This document shows, piece by piece, positions 47,930-57,997 of a stretch of DNA of 64,000 nucleotides. Source of the DNA: Hymenobacter nivis (GTDB taxonomy: Bacteria > Bacteroidota > Bacteroidia > Cytophagales > Hymenobacteraceae); contig NZ_RCYZ01000004.1 in assembly GCF_006439025.1 (NCBI RefSeq), forward strand, positions 372,001 to 436,000, given 5' to 3'. Every line of letters begins with the position of its first letter. The first letter of the stretch is position 1. Under the pieces are notes generated by a model that saw only the letters and a list, made by a program, of their open reading frames with translations, searched no databases and was not told the DNA's origin. The position numbers and the translations under genes were made by a program.

Positions 47930-49312
47930 ATGATTCTTAAGCATGCTCGCATTCTGGTGGTGGACGACGAGCCCGATGTGCTGTTCGCGCTCAAGCTGCT
48001 ACTTAAAAGCGAGGTGCGGGAAGTTGTGACGGAGAAAAACCCGGAACTGCTGCTCTCCCTGCTTCGCCAGCAGCATTTCGACGCCGTGCTGCTCGACATG
48101 AATTACCGCAGCGGCCAGGCGACCGGCAACGAGGGCTTCTACTGGCTGGGCCGAATTCTGGAGCATAATCCCACCACGGCCGTTATCCTCATTACGGCCT
48201 ATGGCGACGTGCGAACGGCGGTGCGTGCCCTTAAAGCTGGTGCCACCGACTTCCTACTCAAGCCCTGGCACAACGACCAGCTGCTTCAAACGCTGGCCGC
48301 CGCCCTTCAACCCAAACCCGGCAGCAAAAGTGGGGGTAGTCCGAAAAAGCCACCTGAGCCGGCCGTCACTACTGCCCTACTAGGCGAGTCGGCCGCCATG
48401 CAGGAAGTGCGCGCCATCATTGAAAAGGTCGCCCCAACTGAAGCCAACGTGCTGCTGCTCGGCGAGAACGGCACGGGCAAAGAGTTGGTCGCCAAGTCCC
48501 TGCACGAGCAGTCGCGCCGCGCTGCCCGGCCCTTCGTGGCCGCCGACGTGGCCGCGCTAAGTGAAGGGTTGTTTGAAAGCGAGCTGTTCGGGCACACCAA
48601 GGGCGCGTTCACGGATGCCCAGGCCAGCCGCGTGGGCCGGTTCGAGGCGGCCACCGGAGGAACCTTGTTTCTGGATGAGATTGGCAACATAGCCATACCA
48701 CAGCAAGCCAAGCTGCTCACGGCCCTGCAAAACCGCCAAGTGGTGCCCGTAGGAAGCAACACCCCCGTACCGGTGGATATCCGGCTGTTGTCGGCCACCA
48801 ATGCCCCGTTGCACGCACTGGTAGCCCGCGGGGCCTTTCGCCAGGACTTGATGTACCGCCTCAACACTGTCGAAATCACGCTACCCCCCCTGCGCGAACG
48901 TGACGACGATGTACAGCTGCTGGCCCAACACTTCGCGCAGGTGTACGCCGCCCGCAACCGGCAGCCCGTGCCGGAATTCAGTGCCGCCGCCCTGCGCAAG
49001 CTCCAGGAGCACACCTGGCCCGGCAACGTGCGGGAACTGCAACACGCCGTGGAGCGGGCCGTTATCCTAGGGACTGGCCCCGTGCTGCTCCCGGCCGATT
49101 TCTCGTTTCGGAACGCTGAGTCAGCAGCTGCTTCCGCGGCGGCGGCGGCAGCTGCGACCGTGATTGAGCATCCGTTGCCGTTGCTAGAAGTAGAAAAAAA
49201 CACCATCCAGCAGGCCATTGAGCGCCATAAGGGCAACCTCACCAAAGCCGCCAAGGAACTGGGCCTCACCCGCACGGCCCTCTACCGTCGGCTCGATAAG
49301 CATGATATATAA
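47930..49312 (+). CDS. Sigma-54-dependent response regulator (NtrC family)
   Basis: 460 residues. Receiver domain (phospho-Asp 56 in AVLLDMNYRSG). AAA+ domain with Walker A LLLGENGTGKELV (~168-180) and the ELFGHTKGAFTDA loop. Here the classic GAFTGA reads GAFTDA, a variant common in such regulators of Bacteroidota. Walker B GGTLFLDEIGN follows. C-terminal Fis-type HTH: GNLTKAAKELGLTRTALYRR. It overlaps the kinase gene by 11 bases and is divergent from the exporter operon, which it probably controls. Confidence 0.9.
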   Translation: MILKHARILVVDDEPDVLFALKLLLKSEVREVVTEKNPELLLSLLRQQHFDAVLLDMNYRSGQATGNEGFYWLGRILEHNPTTAVILITAYGDVRTAVRALKAGATDFLLKPWHNDQLLQTLAAALQPKPGSKSGGSPKKPPEPAVTTALLGESAAMQEVRAIIEKVAPTEANVLLLGENGTGKELVAKSLHEQSRRAARPFVAADVAALSEGLFESELFGHTKGAFTDAQASRVGRFEAATGGTLFLDEIGNIAIPQQAKLLTALQNRQVVPVGSNTPVPVDIRLLSATNAPLHALVARGAFRQDLMYRLNTVEITLPPLRERDDDVQLLAQHFAQVYAARNRQPVPEFSAAALRKLQEHTWPGNVRELQHAVERAVILGTGPVLLPADFSFRNAESAAASAAAAAAATVIEHPLPLLEVEKNTIQQAIERHKGNLTKAAKELGLTRTALYRRLDKHDI

Positions 49313-50648
49313 CAGCTTGGATTTCCGCCTGCTGGGACGATTAGTACTGCTAGTGGCCGCGTTAGGCGGGGGCGGCTACGCCACGCAGCACCACGCCTAC
49401 GGGCTATCCCTAGGGGCCCTAGGGTTGCTGGTAATCTTAGTCTTGGACCTAACCCGCTATTTGATGCGCGGCCAGCAGGCGCTAGCCGACTTTACTCTGG
49501 CTCTGAAGTACCGGGATTTTTCGCGGCAGTACCCGGCGCAGTCCATCTCGGCGTCGTTGCAGCCCTTGCACGAAGCCTTCAACCAAGTCAATGCCACGTT
49601 TCGCGAGTTGCGTGCTGAGCAGGAAGGGCAGTTTCAGTACCTGCAAACTATCTTGGCGCTGCTTGATACGGGCATCGTATCCTACGACGCGGCGGGCACC
49701 GTGGCCTGGGTGAACGAGGCGTTCAAGCAGACGCTGCACTTGCCGTACCTAAAAAACATCCGGGTGCTGCAATCCCGGCAGCCGGTCCTCTACGAGGCCA
49801 TCTGCCGGGCGGTGCCGGGCCAGCCCGAGGTGGTGAAGCTGACGGTGGGCCCCCAAACGGTGCAGCTGCTCGTGTCGGCTACGCAGTTTAAGCTACGCGG
49901 CGAAGCGTTTACCCTCCTTGCCTTCAAGAATGTGAGCCAGGCTCTGGCGGACACCGAAACCGCCGCTTGGCAGCAACTGCTACGGGTCATGACGCACGAA
50001 ATCATGAACTCAGTTGCCCCCATTGCCTCGCTGGCTGATTCGTTGGGCCGCCACGTAGAGAGCGCCCAGCAGCAGAAAGTTTCCGCTGAGTTGCTCGACG
50101 ACGTGGGCACCGGCATTCGCATCATCCAGCAGCGTAGCGAAGGGCTAGTGCGCTTCGCCCAAGTGTACCGGGACTTTAGCACCCTGGCTTTGCCGCAGCG
50201 CACGACCCTTTACGTGCAGGAGTTGCTCCAGACCACCCGGCAGCTACTGGCGGAGCAACTGGCTGCGCAAGGCATTGAGGTAACTCTCAGCGTCCGGCCT
50301 GCCCACCTCACCCTGCACGCCGACGGCCACCTGCTGGAGCAAGTACTTATTAATCTAATGCTCAATGCGGCGCAGGCAGTCACCCAAACCCCTAACCCTA
50401 GGATTAGCTTGCTGGCCTGGTCCGATGAACAGGAACGGGTCGTTATCGAGGTGAAAGACAATGGCAGCGGTATTCCCGCCGACGTGCTGGACAGCATCTT
50501 TATTCCTTTCTTCACTACCCGCCCCAATGGCTCCGGCATTGGCTTGAGCCTGGCCAAGAAAATCATGCAGTTGCATCAGGGCAGCATTCAGGTCAATTCC
50601 GTTGAAGGAGCGGGCAGTGCGTTTCAGCTGTGGTTTCCCTTGACTTAA
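49302..50648 (+). CDS. Sensor histidine kinase (NtrB-like)
   Basis: 448 residues from the ATG at 49302 (MIYNSLDFRLLGRLVLLVAA). Two N-terminal TM helices (~9-27, 33-54), a PAS-like region (~108-210), the H-box VMTHEIMNSVAPIASL with the phospho-acceptor His232, the N-box INLMLNAAQAV, G1 DNGSGIP, F-box PFFTTRPNGSGIG. Forms a two-component pair with the preceding regulator. It likely senses envelope stress or an efflux substrate. Confidence 0.9.
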   Translation: MIYNSLDFRLLGRLVLLVAALGGGGYATQHHAYGLSLGALGLLVILVLDLTRYLMRGQQALADFTLALKYRDFSRQYPAQSISASLQPLHEAFNQVNATFRELRAEQEGQFQYLQTILALLDTGIVSYDAAGTVAWVNEAFKQTLHLPYLKNIRVLQSRQPVLYEAICRAVPGQPEVVKLTVGPQTVQLLVSATQFKLRGEAFTLLAFKNVSQALADTETAAWQQLLRVMTHEIMNSVAPIASLADSLGRHVESAQQQKVSAELLDDVGTGIRIIQQRSEGLVRFAQVYRDFSTLALPQRTTLYVQELLQTTRQLLAEQLAAQGIEVTLSVRPAHLTLHADGHLLEQVLINLMLNAAQAVTQTPNPRISLLAWSDEQERVVIEVKDNGSGIPADVLDSIFIPFFTTRPNGSGIGLSLAKKIMQLHQGSIQVNSVEGAGSAFQLWFPLT

Positions 50649-50715
50649 GGCCTGTTTGGGTAGGTAGGCAATTCCTTTGTCTTAGCCGGGAAGGGCAGGA
50701 GTGGGGCCCCTGGGG

Positions 50716-51543
50716 CTAGCGCGCCCGCCACGTGAGGGTGAAGCCGGTGCCGCCGGCGGGGCTCCAGGCGGGCACCAGGCCTACTTCGCCGGTGCCGCGC
50801 CCGTTGGCCTTGCGGCCCCAGCGGTTGCGGTGGGTGAGGTAGGCCAGGTGGGCGGAGAGGATGCCGAAGCCGGCGCCGGCCACCACGTCGCTCTGCCAGT
50901 GCTTGTTGTTGATCATGCGAAATGCGCCCACGCCGGTGGCGATGGTGTAGGCCCCGATGCCGTACCAGGGGCTTTTGTCGCGGAACTCGGCGTGCACGAT
51001 GCTGGCCGCCAGAAACGCCTGCGCTGTGTGCCCCGACGGAAACGAGCGGCGGTCGGTCGAGTCGGGCCGCTGCACGCCGGCCAGGGTTTTGGTGAGGAAC
51101 ACCGAGCTCTGCATGATGACCTCGGCTTTGAGGATGACCAGGGCCAGGTTTACCCGGTCGTTGCGCGAATCGACGCCGGCCAGCAGCAGTCCGCCCAGTT
51201 CCAGGTAGGGGGCGTATTGCAAGTAGTCGTCGACGTGGTTGCGGTAGGAGCCGAAGTTGCGGCGGATGTCGCGCTTGGCGTCGTACGAGGAGTACCACCC
51301 GTGGCCATTGATGACGCTGGCCCCGTAGCCGATGAGCACCGCCGGCACGATGGTGGCCCGGAAGCCTTTGCTCTGGAAAAACGAACGCTTGGCGGTGGTG
51401 GGGGCCCCGGCGGGGTTTTCGTATTTGTGCCGGGGCAGGGTATCGGCGGCCGCAGGGCGGGCCAGCGGGGTTTGGGCCAGGGCCCCGGGGCCTGCCAGCA
51501 GTGCCAGCGCCAGCACTGGGCGACAGAATAGAGAAGCAACCAT
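50716..51543 (-). CDS. PAP2-family membrane phosphatase
   Basis: 275 residues from the ATG at 51543 (MVASLFCRPVLALALLAGPG, signal peptide). Type-2 PAP motifs are present: KTLAGVQRPDSTD (K-x6-RP), SFPSGHTAQ (PSGH) and, near the end, a degraded SR-x5-H (KHWQSDVVAGAGF). Some TM segments lie between. Acts on lipid or undecaprenyl diphosphates in the envelope. Stop at 50716, convergent with the kinase gene. Confidence 0.85.
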   Translation of the reverse strand: MVASLFCRPVLALALLAGPGALAQTPLARPAAADTLPRHKYENPAGAPTTAKRSFFQSKGFRATIVPAVLIGYGASVINGHGWYSSYDAKRDIRRNFGSYRNHVDDYLQYAPYLELGGLLLAGVDSRNDRVNLALVILKAEVIMQSSVFLTKTLAGVQRPDSTDRRSFPSGHTAQAFLAASIVHAEFRDKSPWYGIGAYTIATGVGAFRMINNKHWQSDVVAGAGFGILSAHLAYLTHRNRWGRKANGRGTGEVGLVPAWSPAGGTGFTLTWRAR

Positions 51544-51827
51544 GCCGCAAAAAAACGACGTAAATCCCCGGGGCGCAACGCTAAGCCAAAGCATAAATAC
51601 TAAATGAATTAGTTATTACTCAAATGTGTATAATAAGTAATTCTGCTGATTAATGCATTTGGGTAATCCGGTGAATTCCGACTGGGGCCCTACTGGTTGC
51701 TATCTTCGGGAACGCCCCGCCGGGGCGTGGGCCATGCAAGTGACTCTTGCGCTCCGCAGGCCCGTAAACCACCCCATCACCCGGGTAGCGGCGCTTAGCT
51801 GCTTCCGCCCTTTTTGTTTTTACACAT
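51544..51827. other. Intergenic region, no gene
   Basis: 284 bases. They include TATCTTCG (51701-51708), a -7-like box that could serve the HD-domain gene. No other feature is recognised. Confidence 0.35.
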
Positions 51828-52475
51828 TTGGATTACATTGCCCCTACCGCCGCGTTTATTGAGGAGAAGTTCCGCCACGAAGGCAGCGGCCACGACTGGG
51901 CCCACATCCACCGGGTATGGGCCCTGGCCCGCCGCCTGGCCGCTGATTCGCCCGGGGCCGACCCGGAGCTGACCGAGCTGGGGGCCCTGCTGCACGACGT
52001 GGCCGACTGGAAGGCCCACGGCGGCGACTACGAGGCCGGGCCCCGGGCCGCCCGCGCTTGGCTGGCCGGCCTGGGGGCCCCGGATGCCCTCATTGGCCGG
52101 GTCGAAACCCTCATCCGGGAGGTGTCCTTTAAGGGGCTGGGGGTGCCCACGCCGGTGTCGTCGGTGGAAGCGGCCCTGGTGCAGGACGCCGACCGGCTCG
52201 ACGCCATCGGGGCCGTGGGCATTGCCCGGGCCTTTGCCTACGGGGGCCACAAGGGCCGCCCGCTGCACGACCCGGCCGTGCCGCCGGTGGCCCACGCCTC
52301 GTTTGAGAGCTACAAGCAAAGCACGGCCCCCACGCTCAACCATTTCTACGAAAAGCTGCTGCACCTGCGCGAGCGCCTGCACACGCCCGCCGCCCGGGCC
52401 CTGGCCGAGGGGCGCCAGGCGTTCATGGAAGCGTTCGTGGCGCAGTTCCTGGCCGAGTGGGACGGGGCGGCCTAG
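51828..52475 (+). CDS. HD-domain phosphohydrolase
   Basis: 215 residues from a TTG start at 51828 (TTGGATTACATTGCC). Motifs: GSGHDWAHIHRVWALARRLA with the first His pair, LGALLHDVADW (HD) and AALVQDADRLDAIGA (D). This matches the YfbR/Ykd-type HD family of metal-dependent phosphohydrolases acting on nucleotides. It stands alone on the plus strand, 75 bases before the lipoprotein gene. Confidence 0.85.
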   Translation: MDYIAPTAAFIEEKFRHEGSGHDWAHIHRVWALARRLAADSPGADPELTELGALLHDVADWKAHGGDYEAGPRAARAWLAGLGAPDALIGRVETLIREVSFKGLGVPTPVSSVEAALVQDADRLDAIGAVGIARAFAYGGHKGRPLHDPAVPPVAHASFESYKQSTAPTLNHFYEKLLHLRERLHTPAARALAEGRQAFMEAFVAQFLAEWDGAA

Positions 52476-52522
52476 GGCCCGCCCGGTGCGGGGCCCGCCG
52501 CGCCGGGTAGGAGCGGGGCGGC

Positions 52523-52530
52523 TACCTTTG
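52523..52530 (+). promoter_or_regulatory. Perfect -7 box TACCTTTG
   Basis: TACCTTTG, ~20 bases upstream of the lipoprotein ATG at 52551, matches the Bacteroidota TAnnTTTG -7 consensus exactly. Confidence 0.55.
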
Positions 52531-52550
52531 GGGCGCTTCGGCTTTTTCCT

Positions 52551-52856
52551 ATGCTTGCCCTTATCGCTATCCCTATGGCTACCGTTACTGCTACTACTTC
52601 TCCTATTACCGTCCCGCCCACGACCGGCCGGCTGCGGGCCTGGGCCCTGGGCGGGCTGCTGGTACTGGCCGCGGCCGGCTGCCGCACCTGCCCCATCGAG
52701 TCGTGCCACGTGCGCAAAAAGCACTTGCACAACGGCGTTACCTACCGCGGCCAGCCGCTGTGGAAGAAGCAAAACCCGGCCGTGGGCGAGAAAATTCGCA
52801 TCTCGGGGCCCTCCGGGGCCAAGCCCCTGAACAACCACGCCAAACCCCTGAAATAA
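52551..52856 (+). CDS. Small lipoprotein, 101 aa
   Basis: ATG at 52551 (a later start at 52575 is also possible). Hydrophobic [17 protein letters not shown] gives a lipobox near Cys44. Next comes [20 protein letters not shown] with two more Cys, then a Lys/Gly/Pro-rich tail. Unrelated to the phage lipoproteins except in format. Function unknown. Confidence 0.6.
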   Translation: MLALIAIPMATVTATTSPITVPPTTGRLRAWALGGLLVLAAAGCRTCPIESCHVRKKHLHNGVTYRGQPLWKKQNPAVGEKIRISGPSGAKPLNNHAKPLK

Positions 52857-52888
52857 GCCCGGGTGTAGGGCCCCCGGGGGGCTGCCCA

Positions 52889-52921
52889 AAAGGCCCGCCT
52901 GGCTTGCCAGAGCGGGCTTTT
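52889..52921 (+). terminator. Intrinsic terminator after the lipoprotein gene
   Basis: Hairpin aaaaggcccgcc ... gcgggcttttt, followed by T residues. It overlaps the -33 region of the gyrA promoter. Confidence 0.65.
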
Positions 52922-52934
52922 TGGCGTACCTTCG
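52904..52934 (+). promoter_or_regulatory. Likely gyrA promoter
   Basis: TTG at 52904-52906 and TACCTTCG at 52927-52934, separated by 20 bases, fit the Bacteroidota -33/-7 arrangement. About 85 bases upstream of the gyrA ATG. Confidence 0.55.
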
Positions 52935-53019
52935 CGGGCGTAACGGCACACTGGCGTTCACTTCACCCCGCGGCCGGCGCGGGCCCCGGTGGGGCCCCCG
53001 GGCCGCTCTTTTTTCAGGT

Positions 53020-55593
53020 ATGGCAGACGGCGAAAAAATCATTCCGATCAACATCGAAGACGAGATGCGCGGGGCCTACATCGACTACTCGATGTCGGTC
53101 ATCATCTCGCGGGCGCTGCCCGACGTGCGCGACGGCCTCAAGCCCGTGCACCGGCGCGTGCTCTACGGCATGAGCGAACTGGGCGTATCCTACACCAAAG
53201 CCCACAAGAAATCGGCCCGCATCGTGGGCGAAGTGCTGGGCAAGTACCACCCGCACGGCGACAGCAGCGTGTACGACACCATGGTGCGCATGGCCCAGGA
53301 CTGGAGTCTGCGCTACCCGCTGGTGGACGGCCAGGGCAACTTTGGCAGCATCGACGGCGATTCGCCGGCCGCCATGCGCTACACCGAAGCCCGCCTCAAG
53401 CGTATTGCCGACGAGCTGCTCGGCGACCTCGACAAGGACACGGTGGACTTCCAGCCCAACTTCGACGACTCGCTCGAGGAGCCGAGCGTGCTGCCGGCCA
53501 AGCTGCCCAACCTGCTGCTCAACGGCACCACGGGCATTGCCGTGGGCATGGCCACCAACATGGCCCCCCACAACCTTACGGAGGTCGTGAGTGGCATCAT
53601 CGCCTACCTCGAGGACCCCACCATCACCGTGGCCGGGCTCATGGCCCACGTCACGGCCCCGGATTTTCCCACCGGCGGCACCATCTACGGCTACGAGGGC
53701 GTGCGCCAGGCCTTCGAAACCGGCCGTGGCCGGGTGGTGATGCGGGCCAAGGCCCGCTTTGAAACCAGCAAAACCGGCAAGGAGCAGATCATCGTCACCG
53801 AAATTCCCTACATGGTGAACAAGGCCTCGATGATCGAGAAGACGGCCGCGCTCATCAACGAGAAGAAAATCGAGGGCATTGCCGACCTGCGCGACGAGAG
53901 CGACCGCGACGGCCTGCGCATTGTGTACGACCTCAAGCGCGACGCCGTGCCGGGCGTGGTGCTCAACAACCTCTACAAGTACACTCAGCTGCAGAGCTCG
54001 TTCGGGGTGAACAACGTGTGCCTGGTGAAAGGGCGCCCGATGACGCTGAACCTGCGCGAGCTGATCCACTACTTCGTCGAGCACCGCGGCGAGGTGGTGG
54101 TGCGCCGCACCCGCTTCGAGTTGGCCGAGGCCCAGAAGCGGGCCCACATCCTGGAGGGCCTGCTCATCGCCCTCGACCACCTCGACGAGGTGATTGCCCT
54201 CATCCGCAGTTCACGTGACGGCGATTTGGCCCGGGCCCAGCTCATTGCCCGCTTTGCCCTGAGCGAGGTGCAGGCCCGCGCCATTCTTGACCTGCGCCTG
54301 CAGCGCCTCACGGGCCTGGAGCGCGACAAGATCGTGGCCGAGTACGAGGGCCTGATGCGCGAGATTGACCACTTCCAGGCCGTGCTGGCCTCGGAGGAGT
54401 TGCAGCGCGGCATCATCAAAACCGAGCTGCTCGAGCTGCGCGACCGCTACGGCGACGCCCGCCGCACGGACATCAACTACGCCGGCGGCGACTTCTCGAC
54501 CGAAGACATGATTGCCGACGAGGCCATGGTCATCACCGTGAGCCGCGAGGGCTACGTCAAGCGCACGAACCTCGACGAGTACCGGGCCCAGGCCCGGGGC
54601 GGCCTGGGGGCCCGCGGGGCCCTGAGCAAGAAGGACGACTTCACGGAGCACATGTTCGTGGCCACCACCCACGAGTACCTGCTCTTCTTCACCGAGCTGG
54701 GCCGCGTGTTCTGGCTGAAGGTGTACGAAGTGCCGGAAGGGGGGAAGGCCACCAAGGGCCTGCCCATCCAGAACCTGATCGAAATCCCGCGCGAGGACAA
54801 GATTCGCTCGGTGCTCAACGTGCGGGGCCTTAAGGACCCGGACTACCTGGAGAACACGTTCCTGATGTTCTGCACCGAGCAGGGCACGGTGAAGAAAACC
54901 CCGCTGGAGGCCTATTCACGGCCCCGCACGGCGGGCATCAACGCCATCACCATCAACGAAGGCGACCGCATCCTCGACGTGCAGCTGCTGGCTCCCAACG
55001 CCGAAGTGGTGCTGGCCCTGCGCTCGGGCCGCACCGTGCGCTTCAACGAAGCCAAGGTGCGGGCCATGGGCCGGGCGGCGGCCGGCGTGCGCGGCATCAC
55101 CTTGTCCGAAGCCCCCGACGACCGGGTGGTGGGCATGGTGTGCATCGCCGACCCCAGCCAGGAGCTGCTGGTGGTGAGCGAGAATGGCTACGGCAAGCGC
55201 AGCGCCCTCGACGAGTACCGCATCACCAACCGCGGCGGTAAGGGCGTGCGGGCCATGAACATCACCGATAAAACGGGGCCCCTGGTGGCCATCAAGGACG
55301 TAAACGATACGGATGACTTGATGATTATCAACAAGTCGGGCATTACCATCCGCTTGCGGATGAGCGACTTGCGTACCATTGGCCGCGCCACCCAGGGCGT
55401 GCGCCTGCTGAAAATTGGGAACAACGACGCCATCTCGTCGGTGGCCAAGGTGACGGCCGACGACGCCGAAACGGCCGAGCTCGTGGACGGGCTGCCCGCC
55501 GAGGGCCCCGACGACGCGGCGGCTGCCCCCGTGGCTGCCCCGCTGGCGCCGGACGCCACCGTGGACGCCCTGGGCGCTGACGCCGCCGAGTAG
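53020..55593 (+). CDS. gyrA: DNA gyrase subunit A
   Basis: 857 residues from the ATG at 53020 ([20 protein letters not shown]). N-terminal winged helix and the tower follow; the catalytic Tyr lies in [10 protein letters not shown], in the expected place (122 in E. coli numbering). QRDR reads [10 protein letters not shown], i.e. Ser and Asp at the positions equal to E. coli 83 and 87, so no classic quinolone-resistance change. The C-terminal beta-pinwheel includes ARGGLGARG in place of the QRRGGKG box and NRGGKG in a later blade. It cuts and supercoils DNA with GyrB. Confidence 0.96.
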   Translation: MADGEKIIPINIEDEMRGAYIDYSMSVIISRALPDVRDGLKPVHRRVLYGMSELGVSYTKAHKKSARIVGEVLGKYHPHGDSSVYDTMVRMAQDWSLRYPLVDGQGNFGSIDGDSPAAMRYTEARLKRIADELLGDLDKDTVDFQPNFDDSLEEPSVLPAKLPNLLLNGTTGIAVGMATNMAPHNLTEVVSGIIAYLEDPTITVAGLMAHVTAPDFPTGGTIYGYEGVRQAFETGRGRVVMRAKARFETSKTGKEQIIVTEIPYMVNKASMIEKTAALINEKKIEGIADLRDESDRDGLRIVYDLKRDAVPGVVLNNLYKYTQLQSSFGVNNVCLVKGRPMTLNLRELIHYFVEHRGEVVVRRTRFELAEAQKRAHILEGLLIALDHLDEVIALIRSSRDGDLARAQLIARFALSEVQARAILDLRLQRLTGLERDKIVAEYEGLMREIDHFQAVLASEELQRGIIKTELLELRDRYGDARRTDINYAGGDFSTEDMIADEAMVITVSREGYVKRTNLDEYRAQARGGLGARGALSKKDDFTEHMFVATTHEYLLFFTELGRVFWLKVYEVPEGGKATKGLPIQNLIEIPREDKIRSVLNVRGLKDPDYLENTFLMFCTEQGTVKKTPLEAYSRPRTAGINAITINEGDRILDVQLLAPNAEVVLALRSGRTVRFNEAKVRAMGRAAAGVRGITLSEAPDDRVVGMVCIADPSQELLVVSENGYGKRSALDEYRITNRGGKGVRAMNITDKTGPLVAIKDVNDTDDLMIINKSGITIRLRMSDLRTIGRATQGVRLLKIGNNDAISSVAKVTADDAETAELVDGLPAEGPDDAAAAPVAAPLAPDATVDALGADAAE

Positions 55594-55656
55594 GGGCCCG
55601 GTAGGGTTTTGCGCACAAAAAGTAGGAGGGGAGCGGGGCATTTGCCGCGCTCCCTT

Positions 55657-55664
55657 TACTTTTG
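55657..55664 (+). promoter_or_regulatory. Candidate -7 box TACTTTTG for the TPR gene
   Basis: Exact TAnnTTTG match in the 214-base gap between gyrA and the TPR gene, ~145 bases before its ATG. A -33 TTTG at 55641-55644 is too close to be canonical. Confidence 0.4.
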
Positions 55665-55807
55665 GGCAGCCAACGGCCCGCTTTTTGCGTTTTAGGCTTT
55701 GTTCGGTCCGCGCGGGCGGCGCGCCGGGCGCTGCTTCTTTTCTTTCACCCCGCCGGGCGCGTTGCGTCCGGAGCTACCGCGTTTCGGCGCGTAATCGTTT
55801 TCTCCTT

Positions 55808-56974
55808 ATGAAGAAAGTTCTTTCGACCCTGGCCGTGGCCGCCGCCTTGGCCGCCACGGCGCCTTACGCGGCGCAGGCCCAGAACTCGGCCGTGACCAAC
55901 GCGCTGCTGAACCAGAAAACCGGCCTGCTCGACAAGGCCCGCACCGACATCGACAAGGCGGTGCTCGACCCCAAAACCAGCGGCAAGGCCAAAACCTGGT
56001 ACACCCGCGGCGACATCTACGCCCAGATGCTGAGCAGCCCCATCTACGGCAAGCAGCTGCAGCCGGGCGAGGGCCTGCAAAAGGCGTCCGAGTCGTTCAA
56101 CAAAACCATTGAGCTCGACACCAAAACCGGTGAGTACGGCAAGCTGGCCGTGCCCCAGCTCCAGAACCTCTACGGCCAGGCTTTCAACGCCGGTGTGGAG
56201 GCCTACAACGGCAAGGATTACGACAAAGCCATTGCCAGCTACCAGTTGGCCTCGCAGCTGAACCCGACCGATACCACCGCCGTGCTGTATTCGGCCTACG
56301 CGCAGGACGCCAAGAAGGACTATGCCGGGGCCAAGGCCACCTACAACCAGCTGCTGGGCATGGAGGCTTACAAAGCCAAGCCGGCCCCGGTGCAGGTCTA
56401 TAACCGCCTGCTCCAGATTGCCCGCGAGGACAAAAACGAGGCCGAGGCCACCAAGGTCCTCCAGCAGGCCTTGACCGCGTACCCCAACAACAAAAACTTC
56501 ATGCTCGAGGAGCTGAACGTGTACCTGACCACGGGCCGCGGCAACGAGGCGATTGACAAGATCAACAAGGCCATCGCCGCTGACCCGTCCAACGCCTCGA
56601 ACCTGTACGCCGTGCTGGGCGGGGTGTACGACCGCAACAAGCAGCCCGCGGAGGCGTCGGCGGCCTACCAGAAGGCCATTGCCGCCGATCCCAACAACTT
56701 CGACGCGCAGTACAACCTGGGCGTGAACAACTACAACAAAGCCGCCGAGGCCTACACCAAGGCCAGCAAGATGGACCTGAAAACTTACCAGGTATCGGGC
56801 AAAAAGTACGAAGCCCAGGGCAAGAAATATTTCGAAGAAAGCGTGCCGTACTTCGAGAAGGCCCTGCAAATCAAACCCGACGATACGGCCGTGATGCAAA
56901 CCCTGCAGAAAGTGTACTTCCGCCTCGGCCGTACCGCCGATTCGGAGCGGCTCAGCGCTAAGCTCAAGAAGTAG
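55808..56974 (+). CDS. Secreted tetratricopeptide-repeat protein
   Basis: 388 residues from ATG 55808; signal peptide MKKVLSTLAVAAALAATAPY. Several TPR-like helical hairpins are seen at ~40-120, 150-250 and 270-370 (DYDKAIASYQLASQLNPTDT, KQPAEASAAYQKAIAADPNN, VPYFEKALQIKPDDTAVMQT). Periplasmic scaffold or cargo-binding protein of general type. Not an operon with gyrA, as the gap and hairpin suggest. Confidence 0.75.
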   Translation: MKKVLSTLAVAAALAATAPYAAQAQNSAVTNALLNQKTGLLDKARTDIDKAVLDPKTSGKAKTWYTRGDIYAQMLSSPIYGKQLQPGEGLQKASESFNKTIELDTKTGEYGKLAVPQLQNLYGQAFNAGVEAYNGKDYDKAIASYQLASQLNPTDTTAVLYSAYAQDAKKDYAGAKATYNQLLGMEAYKAKPAPVQVYNRLLQIAREDKNEAEATKVLQQALTAYPNNKNFMLEELNVYLTTGRGNEAIDKINKAIAADPSNASNLYAVLGGVYDRNKQPAEASAAYQKAIAADPNNFDAQYNLGVNNYNKAAEAYTKASKMDLKTYQVSGKKYEAQGKKYFEESVPYFEKALQIKPDDTAVMQTLQKVYFRLGRTADSERLSAKLKK

Positions 56975-57006
56975 TAGTTTCCGCGCTGCTTGCAGCGCGT
57001 AGCTCA

Positions 57007-57044
57007 AAAGGCCCGGCCGTCCCTGACGGCCGGGCCTTTTCTTA
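57007..57044 (+). terminator. Intrinsic terminator after the TPR gene
   Basis: Hairpin aaaaggcccggccgtc ... gacggccgggcctttt with a 5-base loop, followed by CTTA. Confidence 0.75.
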
Positions 57045-57777
57045 GGGCCCCGGATAGGTAGAGTAGGGAGGGTTTACCGAAGCAAGCTAGATGTTTCCGT
57101 TAATCAATTTAACATAATATAAATTATAAGACAAATAAATAATGCAGCAGCTATGTGTCTGCAGTAGCTGCTGCTGGCTGCTGTAATGTAATTGCTGCCC
57201 GCTATCCACAGCAGCAGTGCTTAGTGTCGCGGCTTGTCGGTTATGGTTGTGGGAAGGGTGCTGCGAACTGCTCCTGAATGGTTTTGGCCTTTTCGGTAAG
57301 TTGGGCCAAGCGGTTTGGCTCATGGGCTGTAATGGCCAAGCGCGCTCACGCTTGCTTTGGCCCTCGAGGTTTGGGGGTGATTGCATTGCCCGGGCCAACC
57401 TGCTTGGATTGGTTATACACAGGTCCTATTGCTGCGCCGTGCCTTGGGGATGCTGTTATCTGGTGCGAGGGGCTTTCCAAGGCGCTCCTGCGACGGCGCT
57501 GATTGACCCGTTCTTGTGGGTGTGCGCTTCCTTGTGCTCAAGTTGGCAAAGCGCTGGGGTCCTAATATGCATTGGCTCTGCAACGGCTCTGCAACTGTGT
57601 AACGGTTGGGGCCGTGGTCACAGCGGTTCCGGCCCTTCTCCTGTTTGTATTTGTCGCAGTGAGCAGGATCTGAGCGCAAGGAGTGGGTTCCAGGCTCGTT
57701 ATTCCAGGGGCTGGGTATCCCCTGCTGCGTCTGATTTTCTTGAGTATTAAGGGTGAAGCATAAGGAAAAAAATAAAA
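57045..57777. other. Long gene-poor region
   Basis: About 730 bases with no convincing gene. There is a small hairpin, gcagcagcta/tagctgctgc (57144-57174), in a run of GCTGCT words. Frames such as 57217-57750 lack coding character. Confidence 0.5.
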
Positions 57778-57981
57778 GTATAAAGTGGAGGGTTATCAAC
57801 GATAAGAAAAAAAGTATAAAATAGAAGAAAGTGAGCAAGTAGAGATAGTTATGGCAAGTATAAACATAATAGTATAAAAAAGTATTAATAATTCTTCTAT
57901 TTTATACTATTTTATGCTTTATACTTAAATACTAACTTTTTTTTTCTTAACCTGTATAGCTATACTGCATACCTTTATACT
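57778..57981. repeat. Array of eight AGTATA(A) motifs, four forward then four inverted
   Basis: Forward AGTATAAA at 57778, 57813, 57857 and 57871. Inverse TTATACT at 57902, 57919 and 57975, plus TATACT at 57961. Within it AGTATAAAATAGAAGAA (57813-57829) has a perfect inverted copy at 57892-57908. The array ends 17 bases before the ATG at 57998. Probably the operator of the gene that follows. It could also be the origin of a former plasmid or element. Confidence 0.7.
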
Positions 57982-57997
57982 ACCTCACTTTAATACC

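Noticed and set aside
57217..57750. 177-aa plus-strand frame in the gene-poor region
   Set aside because: Cys/Ser/Trp-rich and without a conserved look. It lies in the low-complexity stretch upstream of the AGTATAA array.
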